A stretch of 36,298 bases of DNA from Selenomonadaceae bacterium (GCA_017475745.1 JAFVEZ010000013.1:1-36298); one strand, 5' to 3'; numbered from the stretch's first letter, positions 17,508-25,841 are shown. A program made the numbers and translations. The notes: generated by a model not told the origin, from the sequence alone.

Positions 17508-17576
17508 TTATTGAGCAGCAGTTATTAGATAGTGAGTCTATTATTAGCTCAACAGATTGGCAAATGTGGTGGTTAG

Positions 17577-17605
17577 TTGTCAGTAATTATCTAATCTCTT
17601 ATTAA
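17577..17605 (+). promoter_or_regulatory. Weak promoter candidate before the ProC-like gene
   Basis: -35 TTGTCA (17577-17582), 17-bp spacer, -10 TATTAA (17600-17605). The 130-bp gap also contains a distant TTAGATA/TATCTAA inverted repeat but no terminator, so readthrough from the upstream genes is equally possible. Confidence 0.3.
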
Positions 17606-17637
17606 CTAATCATCTGAATTTGAAAGGCGTGATATTA

Positions 17638-18465
17638 TTGTCTACTGCAAATTTTATCAAGGGTATTATAGGTGACGGATACCTTACAGAGATTATTTTA
17701 ACGGCATTTACAAGGCAGATTGGCATCAGTCCCAATGATACCTATGTTTTAGCAAGTACCTCTGGTCGCTGCCAAGAACTCTTGGAACAGTTCAACGTTC
17801 ACGCTGTCCAGAACTCAATGGTATTCGTTCCACCAGCAAAGATGATTATCTTGGCTGTTGAGCCGAATGATGCCAGAGAGATTATGCGCCAGATCGCCAA
17901 CAAAGTTTCCGATGATGTGCTGATAATATCTGTTGTGCAGGGTTTAAAACTCCGCGAGATTGAAGGTTACTTTCCTGACAAGAAGGTCATCAGAATGATA
18001 ATCAATCCTTGGGTGATAAGCGGACACGGTGTATCGACTTACATAGTTGGTAAAAATTGTTCCGAAGAGGCTGGTAATATCGCCAGGGCTTTGTTGACTT
18101 CTCTTGGTGAGATGGTTGAAGTTGAATCTGAAGAAGAACTGGATATTGTTGGTGAACTGATCTTAAGTGAAACGGTCTATACCTTCCTCACATTTAAAGC
18201 GCTTATGGACAGCGGTAAAAAAGCCGGTCTCTCTCTCGAAAAGTCCAGAGAGATTGTCATGAAGATACTTGCAAGTAGTACAAAGGCGATTTCATCTTCA
18301 GATGATTTGACTGATTCTGTGATCCAACGCAGTTATAGTCAAAGTGATTACATTGACAAGGGCAAGGAACTTCTTGACAAATACAATATTATGACGAATT
18401 TTAAGAAGTCATTTGAGGAACCATTGGAAGCAAAGGATATATATAAGTTCCGTTATCGTTGGTGA
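17638..18465 (+). CDS. ProC-like (pyrroline-5-carboxylate reductase family) protein, divergent
   Basis: About 275 residues with the two-domain plan of P5C reductase. An N-terminal Rossmann fold starts FIKGIIGDGYLTEIIL, and AVEPNDAREIM corresponds to the AVKPQ region of ProC. IRMIINPWVISGHGVST stands at the VRVMPNTP region, and the C-terminal part is a helical dimerisation domain. Key ProC signatures are lost: the GxGxM nucleotide loop is GDGYL, the SGSGPA segment reads LSETVY, and the VTSPGGTT segment is absent. It may therefore not be a true proline enzyme. The start is the TTG at 17638, with AAAGG upstream, which places the initiator just before the first beta strand. Its neighbours are two unknown genes. 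Confidence 0.75.
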   Translation: MSTANFIKGIIGDGYLTEIILTAFTRQIGISPNDTYVLASTSGRCQELLEQFNVHAVQNSMVFVPPAKMIILAVEPNDAREIMRQIANKVSDDVLIISVVQGLKLREIEGYFPDKKVIRMIINPWVISGHGVSTYIVGKNCSEEAGNIARALLTSLGEMVEVESEEELDIVGELILSETVYTFLTFKALMDSGKKAGLSLEKSREIVMKILASSTKAISSSDDLTDSVIQRSYSQSDYIDKGKELLDKYNIMTNFKKSFEEPLEAKDIYKFRYRW

Positions 18466-18474
18466 TGACAGTAG

Positions 18475-18529
18475 CTAGAAGAGAGGTAATGAAGAATAGT
18501 GGAGTATTCTATATTACCTCAATATCTAG
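18475..18529. repeat. Large imperfect palindrome between the ProC-like gene and htpX
   Basis: There are three nested stems: CTAGA/TCTAG (18475-18479 with 18525-18529), GAGGTAAT/ATTACCTC (18483-18490 with 18513-18520) and AGAATA/TATTCT (18493-18498 with 18505-18510), with a 6-nt loop. No T-tract follows, so it is not a standard terminator. It may be an operator, an RNA processing stem, or a control element of htpX, which starts 44 bp downstream. Confidence 0.65.
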
Positions 18530-18572
18530 TCGATGACTACTTTAACCACTATTTCATTTGGAGGCATTTTCA

Positions 18573-19436
18573 ATGAATATGCTCAAAACTACCGTTTTAA
18601 TGGCATTGCTGACAGGTTTGATGGTTGCAATCGGCGGCGCAGTTGCCGGACAAAGCGGCGCATTTATTATGCTTATTATTTCGATTGGAATGAATTTTTT
18701 CAGTTATTGGTTCAGTGACAGTATGGTTTTGAAAGCTTATGACGCAAAGCAGGTTGATGCTCAGTCTGCACCGCAGCTCTATAACCTTGTTGCTAAACTT
18801 GCCCAAAATGCTAATTTGCCGATGCCGCGGGTTTACATCATCAACAGCGATGTGCCAAATGCCTTTGCGACTGGCAGAAATCCTGATCACGCTGCCGTTG
18901 CCGTTACAACAGGCATAATGAATGCGCTGGACTATAACGAGATCAGCGGTGTTCTTGGACACGAATTGGCACACGTCAAACATAGAGATATTTTAATCTC
19001 GACCATAGCAGCTTCTATGGCGGGTGTTATCTCAATGATTGCACAGATGGCTCAATGGGCGGCAATCTTTGGTAGCAATAGGTCTGACGACGAAGAAGGC
19101 GGCAGCGGAATTTTAGGCACATTGTTCACTATTATTGTTGCTCCTTTTGCTGCAATGTTGATACAGATGGCAATATCTCGTTCTCGTGAATACGATGCAG
19201 ATAAAACTGGCGGTGAGATTTGTGGCAACCCGATGTATTTGGCTTCGGCACTAGAGAAGATTGAATATTATGCCCAACACTCTGCGCCATTACATGATGC
19301 AAGTCCGGCGACTGCTCATATGTTTATCATCAATCCGCTTGAAAATGCAAAGGTAGCACTAAAAGGTCTCTTTTCAACTCACCCTGCAACTTCTGAAAGG
19401 ATAGCGCGACTTCGCCAGCAAGCAGGAAATAATTAA
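18573..19436 (+). CDS. htpX: Membrane zinc metalloprotease HtpX
   Basis: A 287-residue M48 family protease. It has two N-terminal transmembrane helices (about 7-25 and 30-50), a zinc motif HELAHVKH (H130, E131, H134) and a second hydrophobic hairpin (about 140-210). The third-ligand region SRSREYDADKTGGE follows, and the C-terminal substrate region ends FSTHPATSERIARL. HtpX degrades misfolded inner-membrane proteins with the active site on the cytoplasmic side. The start is the ATG at 18573, with GGAGG 8 nt upstream. An upstream TTG overlaps that ribosome binding site. The family length is 285-295. It heads a probable operon with the Uma2 remnant and the acyl-CoA synthetases. Confidence 0.96.
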   Translation: MNMLKTTVLMALLTGLMVAIGGAVAGQSGAFIMLIISIGMNFFSYWFSDSMVLKAYDAKQVDAQSAPQLYNLVAKLAQNANLPMPRVYIINSDVPNAFATGRNPDHAAVAVTTGIMNALDYNEISGVLGHELAHVKHRDILISTIAASMAGVISMIAQMAQWAAIFGSNRSDDEEGGSGILGTLFTIIVAPFAAMLIQMAISRSREYDADKTGGEICGNPMYLASALEKIEYYAQHSAPLHDASPATAHMFIINPLENAKVALKGLFSTHPATSERIARLRQQAGNN

Positions 19437-19459
19437 TCAATGACTATGAGGTGTACTCT

Positions 19460-20044
19460 GTGGAAAATACCGCTTATGATTATATTCCTCCAGGTCGTGA
19501 GCTTATTGGCGGCGAATGGGTCGGTGAAGTCGACTACGAGATCATTGGAGACGAAAAAGTTTATATGGCACCGGCACCTAATATTTCACACGGAATTATT
19601 GTTAGCAGATTGGTCACAATGTTCAATATTTATATTTGAGAACATAATATTGCTGCTTTCACTCTTGCAGACAATGCCGATGTTTATTTGGCAGATGGCA
19701 GTCACTTCAGACCAGATGCCAGCGTTTTAATTCGCAAGCCCAAAGTCATTAACAAGGAAAAATTTATAGAGGGTGCGCCTGATTTGGTAGTTGAAGTGCT
19801 TTCAGAATCTACCAAGGAAAACGATGTTGGAAAGAAAAAAGACGACTACGAAAAATACGGTGTTAAAGAATATTGGATTGTTGATCCAGAAAACAGAAGT
19901 GTCAAAGTGTATCATAATCTTGAAGGCAAATTTACAGCCGGTGAAGAATATAATATTAACGGTGATAAAACTGAAATCAAAGTATCTATTTTTGAAGATT
20001 TGATTGTTGATATACGCAATGTATTTAAATGGTGGCTCAATTAA
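19460..20044 (+). pseudogene. Uma2-family (DUF820) endonuclease gene with one in-frame stop
   Basis: Read through, this is a 194-codon Uma2 protein, a PD-(D/E)xK-like nuclease fold. The N-terminal part is YDYIPPGRELIGGEWVGEVDYE and NISHGIIVSRL. The C-terminal part is FRPDASVLIRKPK, APDLVVEVLSEST and KKDDYEKYGVKEYWIVDP. A TGA at 19637-19639 (codon 60) interrupts the frame between FNIYI and EHNIAAF without any frameshift; one base change would restore it. The putative catalytic Asp, Glu and Lys all lie after the stop. The start is the GTG at 19460, with TGAGGTG 6 nt upstream. A fragment could restart at the ATG at 19688, but that has no ribosome binding site. A sequencing error or a recent nonsense mutation is most likely. 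Confidence 0.8.
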
Positions 20045-20067
20045 ATTGTAGTGGAGTGAGAATTTTA

Positions 20068-21591
20068 ATGTTGAACAGTATTCTTGATCAAGGTCGAACA
20101 GATGATATAGCTCTTGTTGACCATGGTCGTCGTGTTAGTTATGGTGAGTTTAAGAAAGCAATTACAAAATGCCGCAACAAACTCTATGATATCGGTATTC
20201 GTCAAGGTGATCGCGTTGCAATCTTCTCAAGAAACAGTATAGAATTTGTATACGCTTATTTTGCTATAGCTTCACTTGGCGCTATCAATGTACCAATTAA
20301 TTTTCAGTTGAGTAATAGAGAGATTGCCTATATTCTCAAAGATGCAGGTATTGAACACATCTTTACTTATAAGCCACTTGACCTCAACGAACATTTTGCA
20401 GACGGCGATATAACAACCAAGAAGGTTGAGTTCCACGCAGGAATAACCCACAAGGTCACTCAGCATGATATCAAAGAACTCAGTGATATTGATGAGTCCT
20501 TTGACGAAGCGCCATCACTTCCAAAAGACTTTACTGAGAACAATCCTTGCGTAATTATCTATACTTCCGGCACAACTGGCAATCCTAAGGGTGCTGTCCT
20601 CTCACACAAGAATTTGGTCCGAAATGCTGAACAGATGATTAACATGGGATGTAAGGCGGAACATAAAGTACTTTGCGTCCTGCCAATGTATCACTGTTTT
20701 AGTTGGACTTGTTCTGTACTCTATCCTCTTTCAAAAGGTGCGGCGGTCGTCATTCTTGATTCCTTTACACCGAAGGAGACTATCGAAACCATACGCACCG
20801 AGAAGATAACCGACATGTATGTGGTACCGTCAATTTGCTCATTGCTGACTAAACTTGCAACCGCAGAGGACATGTCAAGTCTTAGACTGGTTGTAAGTGG
20901 TGGAACGACGCTTCCTGTGCAGATTGCAAATGACTTTATCGGTAAGTTCGGCGTTGAGATTTGCGAAGGTTACGGTCTCAGTGAGTCTTCACCAGTTGTA
21001 ACAATGAATCCTTACGGTAAGCCTAAAGTCGGTTCTGCAGGCCCGATCATTCCTGATATTGAAGCGCGCTTTGTAGACTCCGAAGGCAAAGACGTTCCGC
21101 AAGGTCAAGAAGGCGAGCTTATAATTAAAGGTGACAATGTCATGATTGGCTATTGGAATATGCCAGAAGCCACCAAGGAAGCCATCGACGAGGACGGCTG
21201 GCTTCACACTGGCGACATCGCTAAAATCGACGAAGACGGATATGTCTTTATTGTCAATCGTCTTAAAGAGATGATTATCAGTATGGGTGAAAATATCTAT
21301 CCGCGTGAAGTTGAAGAAGTCATTTATCGCTATCCGGATATCAAAGATGCTGCTGTTGTCGGTGTTGAAGATAAACTTCGCGGACAGGCCGGAGCGTGCT
21401 TCTATTCAATGAATGAAGGCGCCGAAATGAATATTCATGACTTAAAACAATTCTTGCAGAAGAATCTGGCACTTTATAAAATTCCTCGCGAGTTCCACCA
21501 GCTTGAGGATTTGCCGCGAACTTCAACAGGTAAAATATTCAAGCGCAAGATTTTGGAAGATTTCCTGGCTTCTAAGGATAAGATCAAGTAA
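20068..21591 (+). CDS. AMP-forming acyl-CoA synthetase (paralogue 1)
   Basis: A 507-residue member of the ANL superfamily: adenylation of a carboxylic acid, then transfer to CoA or another thiol. Motifs in order are TSGTTGNPKG (166-175, phosphate loop), MYHCFSW, YGLSESSP, GWLHTGDIAKIDEDGY, the hinge segment NRLKEMIISMGENIYP, and the catalytic lysine in TSTGK (K489). The closest general type is long-chain fatty-acid-CoA ligase, but the substrate cannot be told from sequence. The start is the ATG at 20068, with GGAGTGAG 7 nt upstream; a start 13 codons earlier lies in the tail of the Uma2 gene. The second paralogue starts 1 bp after its stop. Confidence 0.93.
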   Translation: MLNSILDQGRTDDIALVDHGRRVSYGEFKKAITKCRNKLYDIGIRQGDRVAIFSRNSIEFVYAYFAIASLGAINVPINFQLSNREIAYILKDAGIEHIFTYKPLDLNEHFADGDITTKKVEFHAGITHKVTQHDIKELSDIDESFDEAPSLPKDFTENNPCVIIYTSGTTGNPKGAVLSHKNLVRNAEQMINMGCKAEHKVLCVLPMYHCFSWTCSVLYPLSKGAAVVILDSFTPKETIETIRTEKITDMYVVPSICSLLTKLATAEDMSSLRLVVSGGTTLPVQIANDFIGKFGVEICEGYGLSESSPVVTMNPYGKPKVGSAGPIIPDIEARFVDSEGKDVPQGQEGELIIKGDNVMIGYWNMPEATKEAIDEDGWLHTGDIAKIDEDGYVFIVNRLKEMIISMGENIYPREVEEVIYRYPDIKDAAVVGVEDKLRGQAGACFYSMNEGAEMNIHDLKQFLQKNLALYKIPREFHQLEDLPRTSTGKIFKRKILEDFLASKDKIK

Positions 21592-21592
21592 T

Positions 21593-23059
21593 ATGCTGCT
21601 GCATGAGATATTAGAGAACGGCAAGGAAGGCGACGTTGCACTTGTTGATAGTGAGCGCCGCCTTGTTTATAGTGAGTTGAAAGAGCTCGTTAAGAATGGT
21701 CGTAATAAGCTCTACCATACGGGTATCCGCCAAGGTGATAGAGTGGCAATCTTCGCAAGGAATAGCATTGAGTTTGTCTGTACTTACTTCGCCATTGTTT
21801 CACTTGGTGCCGTTGCCGTACCGATTAACTTTCAACTCAGTAGCAGAGAAATTGCCTATATTATCAAAAATTCAGATATTGAGCACATCTTTACATATAA
21901 ACCGCTTGAACTCGACGAGTATATAACTTGTAAACCCACTCAGCACAATATTAAAACCTTTATAGATATTAATGACTTTGTTGAAGATGCACCGAACTTG
22001 CCTGACGACTTCAGTGACGATAATCCCTGCGCGATTATCTACACTTCCGGCACCACAGGAAATCCCAAGGGTGCCGTCTCCTCACATCGAAACTTAATCA
22101 AGAATGTGGAGAAAATAAAAATCATCGGCTGCAGACGTGAGCATAAGGCTCTTTGCATTTTGCCGATGTATCACTGCTTTGGCTGGGTATGTTCGGTTTT
22201 AAATCCGCTCTATAACGGCTCCTCAATATTTATTCAAGAAGTATTTGTCCTTAAAGAAGCTGTCAATCTCATAAAGACTGAACAGATCACAGAGCTATGT
22301 GTTGTACCCTCGATATGCAGCTTGATGATTAAGCTTGTGAAGGCAGAAGATATATCAAGTTTGCGAATGGTGATAAGTGCCGGATCACCGCTGCCTGTTC
22401 AAACTGCAAAAGACTTTATTGACAAGTTCGGACTTGCGATCAGTGAAGGTTATGGACTCAGTGAAGCATCGCCAATCATCACGCTCAATCTTGCAGGTCG
22501 CCGGAAGATAGGCTCAACCGGTCAATTCATTCCCGATCTCGAAGCGCGTTTTGTTGATTCTGACGGTAAAGATGTGCCGCAAGGTCACGAAGGTGAGCTT
22601 GTCATCAGAGGTGACAATATTATGCTTGGGTATTGGAATGACCTCGAAGCTACCAAGGAAGCCATTGACGAGGACGGCTGGCTTCACACTGGCGACATTG
22701 CCAAGATAGATGAGGAAGGCTACGTTTACATCGTCAACCGCCTTAAAGATATGATTATCAGTATGGGTGAGAATATATACCCTCGTGAGATAGAGGAGTT
22801 TATCTATCAATTCCCCAATATCAAGGACGCAGCAGTTGTCGGCGTTAAAGACAGCAGGCGAGACGAAGTTGGCATATGCTTCTATTCAACTCAAGATAAA
22901 TCGGGAATAGATGTAGCAGAATTAAGACTATTCCTGCAGAAGAATTTGGCACTATATAAGATTCCTCGTGAATTCCACGAACTTGACGAACTGCCAAGGA
23001 CACCAACTGGTAAAATCTCCAAACGCAGACTAGTCAATGAAGTCGTTGGCAATCTGTGA
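21593..23059 (+). CDS. AMP-forming acyl-CoA synthetase (paralogue 2)
   Basis: A 488-residue tandem paralogue of the preceding gene, similar along its whole length. It has TSGTTGNPKG at 151-160, MYHCFGW, YGLSEASP, GWLHTGDIAKIDEEGY, NRLKDMIISMGENIYP and the catalytic TPTGK (K474). It lacks about 20 residues of the segment before the phosphate loop. A stretch over the GWLHTGD motif is nearly identical in nucleotides between the two copies, pointing to recent duplication or gene conversion. It starts at the ATG 1 bp after the first copy's stop, with only AAGGAT upstream, so translation is probably coupled. The last 30 bp overlap the end of the convergent beta-lactamase-fold gene. Confidence 0.92.
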   Translation: MLLHEILENGKEGDVALVDSERRLVYSELKELVKNGRNKLYHTGIRQGDRVAIFARNSIEFVCTYFAIVSLGAVAVPINFQLSSREIAYIIKNSDIEHIFTYKPLELDEYITCKPTQHNIKTFIDINDFVEDAPNLPDDFSDDNPCAIIYTSGTTGNPKGAVSSHRNLIKNVEKIKIIGCRREHKALCILPMYHCFGWVCSVLNPLYNGSSIFIQEVFVLKEAVNLIKTEQITELCVVPSICSLMIKLVKAEDISSLRMVISAGSPLPVQTAKDFIDKFGLAISEGYGLSEASPIITLNLAGRRKIGSTGQFIPDLEARFVDSDGKDVPQGHEGELVIRGDNIMLGYWNDLEATKEAIDEDGWLHTGDIAKIDEEGYVYIVNRLKDMIISMGENIYPREIEEFIYQFPNIKDAAVVGVKDSRRDEVGICFYSTQDKSGIDVAELRLFLQKNLALYKIPREFHELDELPRTPTGKISKRRLVNEVVGNL

Positions 23060-23968
23060 GACAATTTTCTTCATTTTGTCAATAGTCTCACCACGGCTGT
23101 CGTAGTTATCATTCATTATGACCAAAATAAAGTCACCTTTAGACCCGTAGAGGATACCGCCGTCATCATAGAGATTGTCAACCTCGCCAGTCTTATGAGC
23201 TATATTCCAATAAGGCAGTGCCGCTGGGAAACAGTCTCGATCTTGCTGCTTGAGCAGATAGGAGATCATGAGTTGATCGTAATACTCATCAACGCAACTA
23301 TGGTTATAAATCTTTGTGAAGAGTTTACCTAAATCAGCAGCGGAGGAAAGATTTGTGGCGCCCTTCTGCAACATCATCTTGTGGTTGACAATCGTGTCAT
23401 TGTAGCCATTGACTTGCAAATATTGATTGATATTGTCCATGCCGATACGATCAATCAAGATATTCGTTGCAGTATTGTCGCTCTCGATTATCATCAATTC
23501 CGCTGCCTTGCGAAGTGGCACCCTTGCATTGGCGCCTTCACCTGCAATACTCCCTGCACCGCCGACAATGTTATCGGCGGTTATTGTTATAAGTTCATCA
23601 AGTGACAGTTTGCCGTCCTTGGCGTCCTGCATGACTTTAGCAAGAATGAACATCTTTATCATGCTTGCCGGTCTCATCGGACGTGACTGAAATATAAACG
23701 GCTGGGTCTCCATGTCTGGCCTGAAAAGGTAGATAGCAAACTTTGGCGATTCTTTCCCAAGGGTGAACTTTATCATGTCCTGCAGTTCATCTCTATCCGA
23801 AGCGAAATCAGGCAATTCTCCTGATTGCATTGTATAGGCAGTTGTTATCTTCTTGTGTCGTTGTCCGCGTTCTACCTTTGAATCAGAGAACAGAACAAAG
23901 TAGAATATTCCAAGTATTGCTATTAATATTGTGTTTATTGCAATTAAAATCTTTGTACTTTTATCCAT
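23030..23968 (-). CDS. Membrane-anchored class A beta-lactamase-fold serine hydrolase
   Basis: A 312-residue protein with one N-terminal transmembrane segment (about 7-27) and an extracytoplasmic penicillin-recognising domain. The three active-site motifs are present: SMIK (S102-K105), SDN (163-165) and KTG (259-261). The omega-loop ExxLN expected between SDN and KTG is missing: the region reads VNHKMMLQKGATNLSSA, as in the beta-lactamase2-like group. Efficient beta-lactam hydrolysis therefore looks unlikely; a peptidoglycan-related hydrolase or a penicillin-binding role is possible. The ATG has a weak ribosome binding site and lies 25 bp after the deacetylase gene, so it is probably cotranscribed. 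The 3' end overlaps a convergent gene by 30 bp. Confidence 0.87.
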   Translation of the reverse strand: MDKSTKILIAINTILIAILGIFYFVLFSDSKVERGQRHKKITTAYTMQSGELPDFASDRDELQDMIKFTLGKESPKFAIYLFRPDMETQPFIFQSRPMRPASMIKMFILAKVMQDAKDGKLSLDELITITADNIVGGAGSIAGEGANARVPLRKAAELMIIESDNTATNILIDRIGMDNINQYLQVNGYNDTIVNHKMMLQKGATNLSSAADLGKLFTKIYNHSCVDEYYDQLMISYLLKQQDRDCFPAALPYWNIAHKTGEVDNLYDDGGILYGSKGDFILVIMNDNYDSRGETIDKMKKIVSQIANDFID

Positions 23969-23993
23969 CTTTATCTAATCACATCAATGACAA

Positions 23994-24896
23994 TTACCAA
24001 GGCTGCGGTGTCATTGGAGTGACAACACCGAAGCTGTATCCTTTATCAACAAGTACTTTGATAATACCAGGAAGAGCGGCGGCAGTATTCTCCTTACCTT
24101 TATTGGAGTGCATTAATATTAGTGCCATTTCATCTTTAAGCGGTCTATTGGTCTGTTCATCGACAAAGTGAATCATTTCCTGTGGGGTAGGCTTTTTGGC
24201 TGTAGCGTCTTCAACGCTGACGTTCCAATCGTGCTCAACATAGCCACAAGCAGTCATCAGCGGCTCATAATCAGGCGTCCACATTCCAGATCTACCGCCT
24301 GGAGTTCTGATTATCAATGGACGAACACCTATAACGCTTTTGATAATCTCATCGGTATCGGAAATCTGCTTTAGAAAGTTATCAGTTGACGGATAGAGTT
24401 CCTTATAAACATGATTGTAGCTGTGATTGCCGATTGCGTGACCTTCTTCGTAAATACGCTTTAAAACTTGCGGATAAGATTCAACCATGTTTCCACAGAC
24501 ATAGAAAGTCGCATGTATACCGTAATTTTTGAGGATATCAAGAATCATGGGAGTATTCTTATCATCGGGACCGTCATCAAACGTCAGATAAGCCACTTTA
24601 CCACCGCCGGTGTAGTTCTTTATCTCAGGCAGTGCCATTGGCAAACCAGCTTCTTGGCGCTCCCAAATAGTATGGTTATCATAAATAGGTTTGGTTATAT
24701 CGTTGAGCTGTAAATTTGAGAAATCATCGGCAGCTATAATATCATTGGTAGGAACTTTTGGAAATGCCATTTCTTGGGAAGTTCCTTTAACAGAATTAGA
24801 AGTTTGTGATCCTTCGCTATTAGATTTATCATCACCGCAACCTGTTGTAAACATTGCCGCTATTATAACAATTATCATTATAAACTTTGTATTCAT
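23994..24896 (-). CDS. Lipoprotein polysaccharide deacetylase (NodB domain)
   Basis: A 300-residue protein. The N-terminal signal ends in a lipobox-like FTTGC (C20), so it is probably a lipoprotein, though Thr at -3 is atypical. The NodB domain of carbohydrate esterase family 4 follows: TFDDGP (105-110, catalytic Asp and first metal ligand), the metal-binding H158/H162 in GNHSYNH, the arginine motif RTPGG (197-201) and the late motif LILMHS. Such enzymes remove acetyl groups from peptidoglycan, chitooligosaccharides or exopolysaccharide. The start is the second ATG (24894-24896), because the first overlaps the GGAGGTG ribosome binding site. It has its own promoter and is followed by the beta-lactamase-fold gene. 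Confidence 0.93.
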   Translation of the reverse strand: MNTKFIMIIVIIAAMFTTGCGDDKSNSEGSQTSNSVKGTSQEMAFPKVPTNDIIAADDFSNLQLNDITKPIYDNHTIWERQEAGLPMALPEIKNYTGGGKVAYLTFDDGPDDKNTPMILDILKNYGIHATFYVCGNMVESYPQVLKRIYEEGHAIGNHSYNHVYKELYPSTDNFLKQISDTDEIIKSVIGVRPLIIRTPGGRSGMWTPDYEPLMTACGYVEHDWNVSVEDATAKKPTPQEMIHFVDEQTNRPLKDEMALILMHSNKGKENTAAALPGIIKVLVDKGYSFGVVTPMTPQPW

Positions 24897-24920
24897 TAAA
24901 TTGGAACACCTCCGCATATA

Positions 24921-24949
24921 ATAATAATACTAACTTTAAGCGGCGTCAA
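24921..24949 (-). promoter_or_regulatory. Promoter of the lipoprotein deacetylase gene
   Basis: Minus strand: -35 TTGACG (24944-24949), 17-bp spacer, -10 TATTAT (24921-24926), 24 bp upstream of the chosen ATG. Confidence 0.65.
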
Positions 24950-24960
24950 TGCCAAAATAT

Positions 24961-25007
24961 AAAACCTCCTTGAGATAGTTTTTACACATTCTGCAACAGG
25001 AGGTTTT
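24961..25007 (-). terminator. Terminator of the ruvB-argF-deacetylase operon
   Basis: AAAACCTCC (24961-24969) pairs with GGAGGTTTT (24999-25007), a perfect 9-bp stem with a long loop. Leftward it is followed by ATATTTTGG and lies 16 bp after the deacetylase stop; rightward it ends in a T run. It separates two leftward transcription units. Confidence 0.65.
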
Positions 25008-25022
25008 TTTATAGTATTGACT

Positions 25023-25841
25023 TTATTGGTTAAGTGGCTGCCAGCGATCAATAAAAGCTTCTGGCGGCATTTTGCTATAGTTGCGAACATACTTTTTAAA
25101 GAGAGCCTGGTTGTTAGCAGAGAGAGCAAGCCCCATATAGATGCGTGGAATGGAGAATCTAGCAGGCTGATCGAATAGACCGCGATCTTGAACGGCGAAG
25201 GCAACCTCATAGCCGGCAGTCTGTGTAGCAGCTATAACGTCTGCATTGTAATCACCAAACGGATAGGAGAGAGCAAGGACAGGCTTGCCGGTAAGTTCCT
25301 CAAGGTAGGCCTTGGTGTCGCTTAGTTCAAAAGCAAGTCTCTCTGGAGAGAGTTTGTCGAGATGCTCATGGCTCGTAGTATGTGACCCAAGGGATATGAG
25401 AGGTTCATCAGCAAGAGACTTGAGTTCAGATTCAGTAATATAAGGATAGCCTTTTGCCTTCTTTCCAATATACCAACGATTGATAAAAAAGGTAGCCTTC
25501 ATATTGCGGCTTTTGAGTTCGGGCAAAGCATAGGAAAGAGAGTCGCTATAACCGTCATCAAAGGTAAGAAGAACGCTGTTTTTAGGAAAAGCCTTGCCGG
25601 AAGTGACAGTATCAATAAATTCTTCCATTGAAAGTGTCTTGTAGCCGTTGTCCTTGAGCCATTTGAGCTGCTTGCGGAAGTCTTTGAGAGTTACATCGAA
25701 GTTATTAAGTGGCATGAGTTTAATGTCATGGTACATAATAACAGGTGGAAAGTAAGCACGATCTTCTGTGACGGCAGCTTCGGAGACCTTAATGGTGAGC
25801 AGAGTCGCCAAGAGCATTGCCATTATTAAAAGTTTCTGCAA
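25023..25841 (-). CDS. Secreted polysaccharide deacetylase (PgaB/YadE-like)
   Basis: A 272-residue protein with a cleavable signal peptide (about 1-22, ending VSEA-A). A NodB-type carbohydrate esterase 4 domain follows: PPVIMYHDI, TFDDGY (93-98), metal-binding H154/H158 in GSHTTSH, and YPFGDY (193-198). This pattern (YHDI start and YPFG motif) is closer to PgaB/IcaB-type polysaccharide deacetylases than to peptidoglycan deacetylases. The substrate is unknown. It starts with TTG, with GGAGG 9 nt upstream, 19 bp after argF. It is the last gene of the leftward ruvB operon. Confidence 0.92.
   Translation of the reverse strand: MQKLLIMAMLLATLLTIKVSEAAVTEDRAYFPPVIMYHDIKLMPLNNFDVTLKDFRKQLKWLKDNGYKTLSMEEFIDTVTSGKAFPKNSVLLTFDDGYSDSLSYALPELKSRNMKATFFINRWYIGKKAKGYPYITESELKSLADEPLISLGSHTTSHEHLDKLSPERLAFELSDTKAYLEELTGKPVLALSYPFGDYNADVIAATQTAGYEVAFAVQDRGLFDQPARFSIPRIYMGLALSANNQALFKKYVRNYSKMPPEAFIDRWQPLNQ

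Noticed and set aside
17525..17596. TTAGATA ... TATCTAA inverted repeat before the ProC-like gene as a terminator
   Set aside because: The loop is too long (about 57 nt) and no T-tract follows.
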